Shown: positions 35,335-42,657 of the stretch, piece by piece | How the letters are laid out: every line of letters starts with the position of its first letter | Numbering within the stretch: position 1 is the first letter of the stretch | Assembly (NCBI RefSeq): GCF_000526215.1 | Contig: NZ_JAFQ01000004.1 | Coordinates: 7,254,001-7,318,000, forward strand | DNA: 64,000 nucleotides | Direction: 5' to 3' | DNA from: Nocardia sp. BMG51109 | GTDB taxonomy: Bacteria > Actinomycetota > Actinomycetes > Mycobacteriales > Mycobacteriaceae | Made by a program: the position numbers and the translations under genes | The notes under the pieces: model-generated | What the model was told of the DNA's origin: nothing | Seen by the model: only the letters and a program-made list of their open reading frames with translations | The model's database searches: none

Positions 35335-36476
35335 CGACTGTTGACCTACCTGTCCCACTCCTCAGAAGCAAAAGTGATGGCTACGGCCATGCTCGGATGC
35401 CCCGTGGTGCCAGCGTGCCGGAGCCGGAACGGATTGATCGGGTGGCGTATGGGCGCTTCCGCAATGTGTACCTATACATCACCGAAGCCTGCCAATTGCG
35501 CTGTGAGCACTGCTACATGGGCGAACGGCTGGACCGTGCCCTGAAGATGCCGCTGCAACAGATCGTGGATACACTCGCCACCTGGCGTCGGCTGGGCGGG
35601 AGCAAGTTGACTCTCCTCGGCGGGGAACCGACGTTGCACCCCGCCTACTGTGACGCCGTTCGGATGAGTCGGCAGCTCGGCTACGAGCACGTCATCACGA
35701 CCACGAATGCGCAAAAGCCAGCGTTCAAGAAGTTCCGGCAGCTGGAACCCGAGGACTTCGCTTACGTCCAAATAAGTTTGGATGGCGGAACGCCAGCCAG
35801 CCACGACGCGATCCGGGGTCCGAACACCTTCGACACTGCTCTGGAAACGACGGCGGAGCTGACGGCCCGCGGTTTCGACACCCGGATCATCTGCACTGTG
35901 AACAAGGCCAACGAGGGCAATGTCCTGCACTTGCTGGAGCTGGCCGATGAGCTGAACGTCAACTTGGTCAAGTTCCATGTCTTCTCGACGATCGGCACCG
36001 GCCACGGCAATGCCGAGATGGCGATGACGCCACCCGAGTGGGTGAATTTCTGTGATCGCCTGCATGTTGTTGCACCCGAGCACAAGACGCGCGTGTGGTA
36101 CCAGCCGACATATGCCCGGCGCGACCAGATGGAGCGCTACGCCGCCGAGGGTTACCAAGGGTGCATCGGCCGGACGCTGGATCGGATCTCCATCTTTCCG
36201 GATGGCCGCTGCTATGTCTGCTCGTACCTGTTCGACACCGAGCTGCACTTCGCCCAGATGGTTGACGGGAAAGTGCAGCTCAACCCCGGGGTCAACGAGT
36301 TCGACCTGTTCACCGGCGCACTCGCTGAAAGCTCTTGCGGCGGCTGCAAGGCCAGCGCCTGCATGGGTGGCTGCCCGGCCGAGGAGTTGGTGATGGGCAA
36401 AGCCTCCTGCGACGCCTACGACGACATCGTGCCGGTCTGCCGGTTGTGGAAATCCAGCGCCAAGCCCGAGGAGTGA
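35331..36476 (+). CDS. Radical SAM protein with SPASM-like C-terminus
   Basis: A 381-residue radical SAM enzyme. The [4Fe-4S] motif CQLRCEHC has Cys54, Cys58 and Cys61. GGEPT at residues 97-101 binds the SAM amino group. The C-terminal region carries nine cysteines (278, 294, 297, 336, 339, 344, 348, 360, 370) in a SPASM-like spacing that would hold two extra clusters. SPASM enzymes modify ribosomal peptides or activate other enzymes, but no obvious precursor peptide lies next to it. It is translationally coupled to the kinase gene (ATGA overlap) and followed ten bases later by a cupin gene. Confidence 0.88.
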   Translation: MTTVDLPVPLLRSKSDGYGHARMPRGASVPEPERIDRVAYGRFRNVYLYITEACQLRCEHCYMGERLDRALKMPLQQIVDTLATWRRLGGSKLTLLGGEPTLHPAYCDAVRMSRQLGYEHVITTTNAQKPAFKKFRQLEPEDFAYVQISLDGGTPASHDAIRGPNTFDTALETTAELTARGFDTRIICTVNKANEGNVLHLLELADELNVNLVKFHVFSTIGTGHGNAEMAMTPPEWVNFCDRLHVVAPEHKTRVWYQPTYARRDQMERYAAEGYQGCIGRTLDRISIFPDGRCYVCSYLFDTELHFAQMVDGKVQLNPGVNEFDLFTGALAESSCGGCKASACMGGCPAEELVMGKASCDAYDDIVPVCRLWKSSAKPEE

Positions 36477-36485
36477 GGAACCGGA

Positions 36486-37139
36486 ATGGACGACATGGAC
36501 CGCATCGCCGAAAACCTGCGCTGGATCGACTGGAACGACATCGACGACGTTGAGATCAACTGCCGTGAGGCACTGAACGAACTCGCCGCCGAACCGCGGA
36601 TTGTGCGTACGCGGCTGGACGAGCTGCCCAACCAGCCAAAACTACTCGCCATGTGCGAGCACTACGACATCCTGGACAAGATCGTGCTGCACAGCGACGA
36701 CGATCCGGGCATCCGTATCCGGCTACACGTCTTTCTGCCGGGTTACTTCGACCGGCCGCACAACCACCGTTGGTCGTATGCCAGCCGACTTCTGCGCGGC
36801 CAGTACCGGCATTATCTGTTCGGCAATGCCGAGGTCGATGAGCAGATGGACCCGAACAAGCTGCCAGTTCTTCAGGCTCGGGAGGAGCCGATCGGCACCA
36901 GCTACGCACTGCACCACACAATGGTTCACGCGGTGGTGGCCGAGCCGTTCACGGTGAGCCTGGTGGTCCGCGGCCCAGCGGTGAAGGACAAGTTCCTGGT
37001 CATGGACCGGCACACTGGGGAGGCGTGGTGGCAGTTCGGGGCGAAGGATGAGTCTGCCGAGGAAGCGGAGCGGAAGCGGATGACGCCGGAACGATTGCAG
37101 GAGGTGCGGGGGCAGCTGACGGAGTGGGAGTTGTTCTAG
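36486..37139 (+). CDS. Cupin-fold protein
   Basis: A 217-residue protein. The first cupin motif is RLHVFLPGYFDRPHNHRWS with His92 and His94, and the second region includes HHTMVHAV with His143, His144 and His148. Together they suggest a metal site of the dioxygenase type. The C-terminus is charged and helical. It is the last gene of the kinase-radical SAM-cupin operon and ends four bases inside the converging PfkB-like gene. The reaction is unknown; it could oxidise or isomerise the product of the radical SAM step. Confidence 0.7.
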   Translation: MDDMDRIAENLRWIDWNDIDDVEINCREALNELAAEPRIVRTRLDELPNQPKLLAMCEHYDILDKIVLHSDDDPGIRIRLHVFLPGYFDRPHNHRWSYASRLLRGQYRHYLFGNAEVDEQMDPNKLPVLQAREEPIGTSYALHHTMVHAVVAEPFTVSLVVRGPAVKDKFLVMDRHTGEAWWQFGAKDESAEEAERKRMTPERLQEVRGQLTEWELF

Positions 37140-38062
37140 CTGGCGGCGAACTGCTGGCGCGAGGCGATCAGCGCTTGCAGTTCAGCCAAGCTCGGCAGTG
37201 GGGCGTTCTGGTGTCGTGCACACTGGAGCGCCCCACTGGCCGATCCAAGCAACATACTGAGCTGCATCGACCACCCAGCACGCAAGCCATAGAGGAGGCC
37301 ACCGGAAAACGCTGCACCGGCGCAGTGGGTATGGCGAACGGTAACCGGGAATGCGGGCACAGAAGTTTGTTCGGATCGGCTAACGGCAACGGCACCGAAG
37401 GCACCGGCCGTCACGATCACCCACCGAGCGCTGGTCTGGGCCAGCAGCGACCTGGCCAAGGCTGGCGATTCTTCGTGAGCGGTGTCATCGACGTTGGTTT
37501 GAATCAGGAGGTGTGGATGACCGCGGAGTGCGGTGGCCACTGACTCCGAGAGATCGGAGCCGCCAAGATTTAGGAGCATTGGCACCTCGGTCGTGCGGCC
37601 GGCGTCGATCACCCGTATGGTTGCCTGCTCAATGATTTCGTAGCAGTCGACGTAGAGGAAGGAGGCCGCCGCGATCGGCGCCAGATCCACCTGCTCCAGG
37701 CTGGCGGCAACGCCCGGCAGATGCGCGAACCAGGTGCGGGTGTGGTCATCGTCGGCAGCCACCACGGTCCGTGGGGTGACGACTTCTGGTCGGGTCGTGA
37801 AAGCGCATTCGACGGCACGCTCTTCGAGCCACTGGCGAACGAACGTGCCGTGATCGTCGCTGCCAATGTCGTTGGCAGCCAACAGGGTCGGCGCTCCGAG
37901 AGCTGCGAGCGCCGCCGCTGTTGTTGGCCCGTCAGCTGCGACGGATCGTTCAATGCTTCGGACTTCGGCCCCGTGGTTCGCGCGTGGGAACTGGGGCACA
38001 GTCCACAGCTCCGCCAGCGCCAGGTAGCTGACGCACACCACCGGCCCGGACTGGAGCGTCAT
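37136..38062 (-). CDS. PfkB-like (ribokinase-fold) protein with altered catalytic motifs
   Basis: A 308-residue protein with the overall PfkB pattern: an Ala/Gly-rich segment near residue 45, an LNLGGSDL segment near 165, WVIVTAGAFGAV near 214-225 and the anion-hole region near 245. The usual GGxxxN motif reads ADGPTT, and the usual DTxGAGD reads HTHCAGA, so the catalytic Asp is replaced by Ala250. It may be a non-catalytic sensor or have a changed activity. Starts four bases after the NUDIX stop, so the two form an operon. Confidence 0.68.
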   Translation of the reverse strand: MTLQSGPVVCVSYLALAELWTVPQFPRANHGAEVRSIERSVAADGPTTAAALAALGAPTLLAANDIGSDDHGTFVRQWLEERAVECAFTTRPEVVTPRTVVAADDDHTRTWFAHLPGVAASLEQVDLAPIAAASFLYVDCYEIIEQATIRVIDAGRTTEVPMLLNLGGSDLSESVATALRGHPHLLIQTNVDDTAHEESPALARSLLAQTSARWVIVTAGAFGAVAVSRSEQTSVPAFPVTVRHTHCAGAAFSGGLLYGLRAGWSMQLSMLLGSASGALQCARHQNAPLPSLAELQALIASRQQFAAS

Positions 38063-38066
38063 CGTG

Positions 38067-38534
38067 CTACCAGCCGTACACCGAGAAGCTGTTGCCGTCG
38101 GCGATGGACCGCATGGCCACGCGGCAGTAGTCGATCATGTGATCCGGCAGCTCGTTCACTGAAAACCATTCCAGGGCAGCACATTTGTCCGGCTCGCGGT
38201 TGTCGGGCTCACCCTGCCAGTTCCGCACAGTGAAGAAGAAGGCCATCCGGCCACCGGACGAGGAGTTGTGCATGACGTGACTGAACTGCACATCCTCGGC
38301 CTTGATGGCGACGCCGATCTCTTCCTCTGCTTCACGGATCAGGGCGGTGATGACGGATTCGTCGGCCTCCAGATGGCCGCTGGGCAGGTGCCAGGCACTG
38401 TCCTCGAAGCCGGTGTTTTGGCGCTGACCGAAGAGCACTTCGTTGCCGCGGCGCAGGACAAGGTGAACATCGCCGGTGACCTTGTGGCGGCGCGTGTCTG
38501 AGCCGTGAGCTTGCTTGGTGACTGTGTCGGTCAT
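38067..38534 (-). CDS. NUDIX hydrolase
   Basis: A 155-residue protein with a complete Nudix box at residues 53-75 (GHLEADE, then REAEEEIGV), so it should hydrolyse a nucleoside diphosphate linked to another group. The C-terminal segment has the aromatic end SFSVYGW typical of an actinomycete subfamily. The ATG at 38534 is preferred; another ATG eight codons upstream is possible. It heads the NUDIX-PfkB operon. A perfect TATACG-type operator lies 96 bases upstream. Confidence 0.88.
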   Translation of the reverse strand: MTDTVTKQAHGSDTRRHKVTGDVHLVLRRGNEVLFGQRQNTGFEDSAWHLPSGHLEADESVITALIREAEEEIGVAIKAEDVQFSHVMHNSSSGGRMAFFFTVRNWQGEPDNREPDKCAALEWFSVNELPDHMIDYCRVAMRSIADGNSFSVYGW

Positions 38535-38629
38535 GAAGTGAAAATCCCCTTCTTCCATAATAGTTGAGCGGGGTTTGCAACAAGGGACGAGCGAGCGAGG
38601 CCAGCCTAATGCCCAGGGCGGTGGGGAAA

Positions 38630-38646
38630 TATACGCCGGACGTATA
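38630..38646. promoter_or_regulatory. TATACG-N5 operator-like site 2
   Basis: Perfect inverted repeat TATACGCCGGACGTATA between the NUDIX operon and the plus-strand small genes. It shares its left half and spacing with the site at 34546, linking the two operons to one regulator. Confidence 0.6.
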
Positions 38647-38739
38647 CCGACCAACGGGTCACGGCATGGACCCGTCGCGGTTGCCGATTCACCCTCGTTA
38701 CCAGGCAATTTGGCTAACAACGGAACGGGGATGGTGAAC

Positions 38740-38931
38740 ATGCGGCATCCGCGCCACATCCGGATCGAATCCGGCGCATTGAGGCTGGACTACCAAGCGC
38801 CAGCGGAGCAGGCACAGAACGTCGCCAATGAGCTGGCGACTGGTTATTCGGAACTTGAACTGCACGTGACCGTTGACGACAACGTGCGCGACGGCCTACA
38901 GCCGCTCCCGTATGGGGAGCTGTGGGATTGA
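38740..38931 (+). CDS. Small hypothetical protein (63 aa)
   Basis: A 63-residue protein beginning MRHPRHIRIESGALRLDYQ, predicted soluble, with no recognised family. The ATG at 38740 is preferred because CGGGG lies nine bases upstream; an ATG at 38731 is also possible. It is the first of six closely packed plus-strand genes that appear to be translationally linked, downstream of operator-like site 2. Confidence 0.55.
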   Translation: MRHPRHIRIESGALRLDYQAPAEQAQNVANELATGYSELELHVTVDDNVRDGLQPLPYGELWD

Positions 38932-38933
38932 CG

Positions 38934-39164
38934 ATGCCGATGCCAGAACCCGTGAGCCACAGGACATTTGTGCAAGCAGACGGCAAATTAGCTGAGTTCA
39001 TGTGCCAGGTGCACTTGATGGATTTGATGGTTGAACGCGCCTGGGACTTGCGGGACATCCGCCGGGTGCGCTCCGCAGCCGCGCGTATGCCCAGCATGAC
39101 CTCCGTTCAAGTTCCTACCACAAACCCCATCCAAAGGCCCGCGCAGAAGAGGGTGCACCAGTGA
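38934..39164 (+). CDS. Small hypothetical protein (76 aa)
   Basis: A 76-residue protein starting MPMPEPVSH, with a central helical part rich in Met, Arg and Ala (FMCQVHLMDLMVERAWDLRD) and a basic end. No family recognised. The ATG comes two bases after the previous stop, and its own stop overlaps the next start (GTGA), so translation of the group is coupled. Confidence 0.5.
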   Translation: MPMPEPVSHRTFVQADGKLAEFMCQVHLMDLMVERAWDLRDIRRVRSAAARMPSMTSVQVPTTNPIQRPAQKRVHQ

Positions 39165-39478
39165 CCGACGACGCACCGACCGCGTTGATCGCCGCCGACA
39201 CCGGCAGCCCCAACTATCAGCTGGTCGAGAAACGATTGCGGCGGCTGGCCGACCGGCTCGGATATTCGGTCATCGCGCTCTGCCTGCCCAACTCGACCCT
39301 GATCGCCGACACCATCCACCGGTGGCGCGACGACGGACTCCTCATCGACGGGCTGATCGTCGACACCCGCGACGGCATCGACCTCGACGTGCTGTTGCCG
39401 ATGCTGTGCGAAATCGTCACCGCCACACCGGGCATGTGCTATTCGCGGTGGTCCGAGGAGCCGTTGCGCGATGAGTGA
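39161..39478 (+). CDS. Hypothetical protein, weakly resolvase-like (105 aa)
   Basis: A 105-residue protein with alternating strand/helix pattern: ALIAADTG, then LGYSVIALCLP, then the DDGLLIDGLIVDTRDGIDLD segment. This recalls the N-terminal catalytic fold of serine recombinases, but the catalytic serine context is not present, so the resemblance may be superficial. The GTG start overlaps the previous stop by four bases, and its end overlaps the next gene by eight bases. Confidence 0.5.
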   Translation: MTDDAPTALIAADTGSPNYQLVEKRLRRLADRLGYSVIALCLPNSTLIADTIHRWRDDGLLIDGLIVDTRDGIDLDVLLPMLCEIVTATPGMCYSRWSEEPLRDE

Positions 39479-39713
39479 TCTCGGCCCCCTCCGCCCCGAA
39501 CACGCGACGGACGAGTGGCGGCTCGACGGCGACGAGAACAGCTGGTGGCTGTCGAAACACGCTGACTCGCTCGTGGCGAAGATCCGGCCGACAACGCCCA
39601 CGACCTGCGCGTGGGGCATCTACACCACCGACGGCCGGATGATCCGCGAAGCCTCCGTCACCTGCGTTGATGTGGCGAAACAAGCTGTCGACGAATGGGG
39701 CCAGGATGCGTGA
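39471..39713 (+). CDS. Small hypothetical protein (80 aa)
   Basis: An 80-residue soluble protein (MSDLGPLRPEHATDEWRLDG at the start) with several tryptophans. No family recognised. It overlaps the preceding gene by eight bases and the following winged-helix gene by eight bases, as expected for a tightly coupled operon. Confidence 0.5.
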   Translation: MSDLGPLRPEHATDEWRLDGDENSWWLSKHADSLVAKIRPTTPTTCAWGIYTTDGRMIREASVTCVDVAKQAVDEWGQDA

Positions 39714-40098
39714 CCCCGCCCCCGGTGAACGCCTGCCGCACCGCATCCCGACCGAATTCCTGTGGACCCGCCCGGTCCCCCACCCGACCACCGGCCTGCT
39801 GGTGCGGGTCCTGACCGCACTCCGAGACTCCGAAAGCCACATGAGACAGGGAACAGGACGCAGACAGCAACAGATCCTGCAACTGCTGGCCGACGGCGCA
39901 CCCCGCGACTGCCTGACCATCGCCGAGGATCTCCGGATCAGCCCCCATAGCGTGCACGAGACGATCACGGTCATGCACACCCGGCACTGGGTATGCGAGG
40001 TGGGCCGCGCCCGCCACTGGCCGACGCGGGTGTGGCAGATCAACAGCGCGGGACGGCAACAGATTCCACCCGAATGCAGTCAGCAACCCAGAGCCTGA
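39706..40098 (+). CDS. Winged-helix DNA-binding protein 1
   Basis: A 130-residue protein with a winged-helix core at residues 50-120: RQQQILQLLADGAPRDC followed by LRISPHSVHETITVMHTRHW. This matches the ArsR/MarR type in general layout. The next gene encodes a shorter paralogue with the same QQQIL-LL pattern. The ATG at 39706 overlaps the previous stop by eight bases. Confidence 0.6.
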   Translation: MRDPAPGERLPHRIPTEFLWTRPVPHPTTGLLVRVLTALRDSESHMRQGTGRRQQQILQLLADGAPRDCLTIAEDLRISPHSVHETITVMHTRHWVCEVGRARHWPTRVWQINSAGRQQIPPECSQQPRA

Positions 40099-40099
40099 G

Positions 40100-40354
40100 A
40101 TGAGGGGAACGATGCTCGCCGGACACGGGCCGAACCAACAACAGATCCTGCACCTGCTCCGCGACGAGATGCCACGCACCTGCAGGCAGATATCCGAGCA
40201 AACCGGCATCGAGCTGTCCCGGGTGTGCAATACGATCGCGGGCCTCGACCGCCACAGCATGATCCGCTACAGCGGCATCCGCGGCGAACACAACGCCAAA
40301 CACTGGGCGATCGACGACGCCGGACGCGACCTCCTCGACAAGACGGAGCAGTGA
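40100..40354 (+). CDS. Winged-helix DNA-binding protein 2
   Basis: An 84-residue winged-helix protein (NQQQILHLLRDEMPRTC, then GIELSRVCNTIAGLDRHSMI and the wing IRYSG), paralogous to the protein encoded just upstream, so it arose by tandem duplication. The start at 40100 follows the previous stop by one base; an ATG at 40112 with GAGGGG upstream is a reasonable alternative. Last intact gene of the small-gene operon. Confidence 0.6.
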   Translation: MRGTMLAGHGPNQQQILHLLRDEMPRTCRQISEQTGIELSRVCNTIAGLDRHSMIRYSGIRGEHNAKHWAIDDAGRDLLDKTEQ

Positions 40355-40484
40355 GCCGAGCCGTCGAACCCTCGATACCGCGTTGCCCGGAGGCGGAAAC
40401 GCCCCGGAGCCGAGAGCTCACCCCGTCCCGGCGTGCGGGCAACGGCCGCCCCTGCCCGCCGGTGGACGACGGCGCAGGGTGCGC

Positions 40485-40665
40485 GGCCGCGACGGCGCGG
40501 CGGACACGGGCGAGGTCGGTGCCGCCGAAAGGCTCTGTGCCCGGGTCGAATCCGTCGGGATCGAATGCACCGTCCACACCACCGAGGGCGGCCACACCTG
40601 GCAGTTCGCCGCAGCGGCGTTCACCTCGTCGCTCCCGAGGGTGGCCGCCCGGGTGGGCTGCCGGT
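40485..40665 (+). pseudogene. Remnant of an esterase (alpha/beta hydrolase) C-terminus
   Basis: In one frame this stretch encodes AAERLCARVESVGIECTVHT followed by EGGHTWQFAAAAF, which matches the end of Esterase D/antigen-85-like enzymes around the catalytic His (GGHTWQ). No start codon or nucleophile elbow precedes it in frame, and no stop ends it before the next gene. It looks like the 3' end of a gene whose front was removed when the island formed, and marks its right margin. Confidence 0.45.
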
Positions 40666-40734
40666 GGCACCGGCTGACACCGAATCCCGATCTCCCCGCG
40701 CATCGCGGCGAGCGGGTCTATCGGCCGCGCCGGC

Positions 40735-40938
40735 TCAGCTGTCGGGTAAGGGAATCAGCTCGAGATGTTCGGGCACCACCGACGACGTGGCACAGCTGTT
40801 GCGCCCGGTCACGAGGCTCACCCCGCCCCGATGCTCCACCAGCCACCTCCCGCACACACACCGCAGATACCGCACCACCCCGTGCGACGACACGTGCATC
40901 GGCGAGGGCCACGAGCAGGCCGGGCAAGCAACGGACAT
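40735..40938 (-). CDS. Small zinc-ribbon-like protein (67 aa)
   Basis: A 67-residue protein beginning MSVACPACSWPSP and continuing to YLRCVCGRWLVEH, giving a CxxC...CxC pattern that could bind zinc. Similar short proteins seem widespread in mycolata, but no function is known to me. The ATG at 40938 is the first Met before the CxxC pair. Confidence 0.55.
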   Translation of the reverse strand: MSVACPACSWPSPMHVSSHGVVRYLRCVCGRWLVEHRGGVSLVTGRNSCATSSVVPEHLELIPLPDS

Positions 40939-41204
40939 ACCGGCCAACCCTGCGTAACGACCGACAGTTTTGCAATCACCCGCCCGGCGTGGCGACCAAC
41001 TCGTCCCCGGAATCACGCCGCACCCATCGCCGCCCGCGGCCGGGCGGCAAGCGAGTCGGCCTGCTCCTGCGACCACGGCGGCACTCGGCCGAGAACACGA
41101 GGCCGGACCGAGCCGCGGATCAGGCGGTCCGGCGATTCGGCACTTTCTCGAGGGCCGGGGCGTTGACACTGGTAAGTAGACGCCGTCGGCACGAAGGAGA
41201 CCTC

Positions 41205-41480
41205 ATGAGCCTCATCGGAAACGTGCTCGGGTACGCCCTGACGGTGTTCCTGCTACTGCTCATCGCCCGGCTGATCGTGGACTGGGCGGAGATGCTGGGC
41301 AACAATCCGCGGTGGATGTGGAAGGTGCGGCGGTTCACGCACGCCGCCACCGAACCCGTGATCGGGCCGGTGCGGCGGGTGCTGAAACCGGTCCGGCTCG
41401 GCGGTGTCGCCCTCGACCTGGCCTTCACCGTGGTGTTCATCGCGGTGCTGGTGCTGCGGTCGATCGCGTTCAGCCTGTGA
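41205..41480 (+). CDS. YggT family membrane protein
   Basis: A 91-residue membrane protein with two hydrophobic segments (VLGYALTVFLLLLIARLIVD and VALDLAFTVVFIAVLVLR) joined by the conserved TEPVIGPVRRVLKP, the hallmark of YggT/Ycf19 proteins. In actinomycetes these usually lie in the division cluster near sepF. Here it is isolated, between the island and an ABC importer. The ATG has GAAGGAGA upstream. Confidence 0.85.
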   Translation: MSLIGNVLGYALTVFLLLLIARLIVDWAEMLGNNPRWMWKVRRFTHAATEPVIGPVRRVLKPVRLGGVALDLAFTVVFIAVLVLRSIAFSL

Positions 41481-41483
41481 CCG

Positions 41484-42620
41484 CTACGGTGTCGTCTTCA
41501 GGCCCAGCGCCGGGTCGATGAATTCGTTGGTCACCAGGTCCGCGGCGGTCAGCCCGTCGGCGACCTGCTGACCGCGGGAGCGCAGCACGGGTGTCACGGC
41601 GGCGATCGCGCGGTCGACGCGGGCGGTGTCGAAATTGCCGAGCGTGGCGTCCGTGCCGTTGCCGACGATATGTTCCTCGAGCTGCCGGCGGACCGAGTCG
41701 GTGTTGCCGGCCGCGGTCATGGGCGGGCCGTCGGGAATGGTCTCCGCGATCCGCAGCATCGCGTCGTTGACCGGTCCCGGATCGGTGACGTAGTCGATCT
41801 GGGCCTGCTGGAGCATCGGCACCAGCTCGGTCAGGCAGGGACGGAGCTTGTCCAGCTCACCGCTGCGCACCGACCAGGCGTGCGGGTAGATCTCGTAGCC
41901 CGCCTCGTGCACGAGCAGCGATTTCGTGGGCTTCTGCCAGCCCTTGACGTCGTGCTCCCAGCGGTAGGGCTCGTTGGACACGTAGCCCTGCTGCATCACC
42001 CGGCCGTGTTCGGCGACGAACCGGCTGGGGGTGCCGTCGAAGGAGGCGTCGGCCTGTTCCGGCCGCACGTAGCCGTTGGCGATCAGGTAGTCCATGAAGA
42101 TCTTGCCCTCGCTGTAGACGACGGGCGCACCGGTCGCGGCCACGTCCCGCCACGACGACACCTGATAGGTCGCCGGATCCCACATGATGATCTGCGGATT
42201 CACGTCCAGCGACGCGAACACGCCGCGCACCGGGAACTTCGACTGCGAGCGCACCGCGTCGTCGGTGGGCACGAAACCCAGTGTGACACCGGGATCCTGG
42301 TACATCTGCGCCGGCACCGGCTGACCGCCGAGGAACGGGCCGCCGAGGCGGACCTCCACATTGATGCCGGTATCGCCCAGCGGACCGGCGTAGGCGCCCT
42401 TCGTCACATCGACCGTCCCGTCGGGCCCCACCAGCTGGAACGCCGCCGCCCGCTCCGGTGTCGCGTACCAATCCGTCTGGATGACGACGGTGGACGGGCA
42501 GACTCCGGCGAGCGGACCGTTCCCGGTCGGCGCCGGTGTGGTCGGGGCGCTGGTGCAGGCGGCCAGGACGGCGGCGCAGGCGAGCGCGGCCGCGGCGAGT
42601 ATGCGTGTGTTCACGAGCAT
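41484..42620 (-). CDS. ABC importer substrate-binding lipoprotein 1
   Basis: A 378-residue solute-binding lipoprotein: signal peptide, lipobox VLAAC near residue 22, then a periplasmic-binding domain of the nitrate/taurine/thiamine-precursor (NMT1-like) type. The segment VVIQTDWYATPERAAAF is typical of the thiamine-pyrimidine-like branch. It belongs with the permease and ATPase genes upstream (42658-44321) and is probably transcribed with them and the amidohydrolase gene. The likely cargo is a small nitrogenous ring compound, judged only from the neighbouring amidohydrolases. Confidence 0.82.
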   Translation of the reverse strand: MLVNTRILAAAALACAAVLAACTSAPTTPAPTGNGPLAGVCPSTVVIQTDWYATPERAAAFQLVGPDGTVDVTKGAYAGPLGDTGINVEVRLGGPFLGGQPVPAQMYQDPGVTLGFVPTDDAVRSQSKFPVRGVFASLDVNPQIIMWDPATYQVSSWRDVAATGAPVVYSEGKIFMDYLIANGYVRPEQADASFDGTPSRFVAEHGRVMQQGYVSNEPYRWEHDVKGWQKPTKSLLVHEAGYEIYPHAWSVRSGELDKLRPCLTELVPMLQQAQIDYVTDPGPVNDAMLRIAETIPDGPPMTAAGNTDSVRRQLEEHIVGNGTDATLGNFDTARVDRAIAAVTPVLRSRGQQVADGLTAADLVTNEFIDPALGLKTTP

Positions 42621-42657
42621 TCCTGGTGTTCGAAGTGATGGGAGAGAAGACGATTCG

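Noticed and set aside
39161..39478. Serine recombinase (resolvase) gene
   Set aside because: The strand/helix pattern is reminiscent but the catalytic serine motif is missing and the protein is too short to integrate DNA; left as hypothetical.
31821..40700. Insertion sequence or prophage as carrier of the low-GC island
   Set aside because: No transposase, integrase, terminal inverted repeats or phage structural genes are visible, so the mode of transfer stays open.
40383..41204. A long open frame running into the YggT gene
   Set aside because: Only the YggT part has family features and its own ribosome-binding site; the rest is Arg/Pro-rich apart from the esterase-like remnant noted separately.
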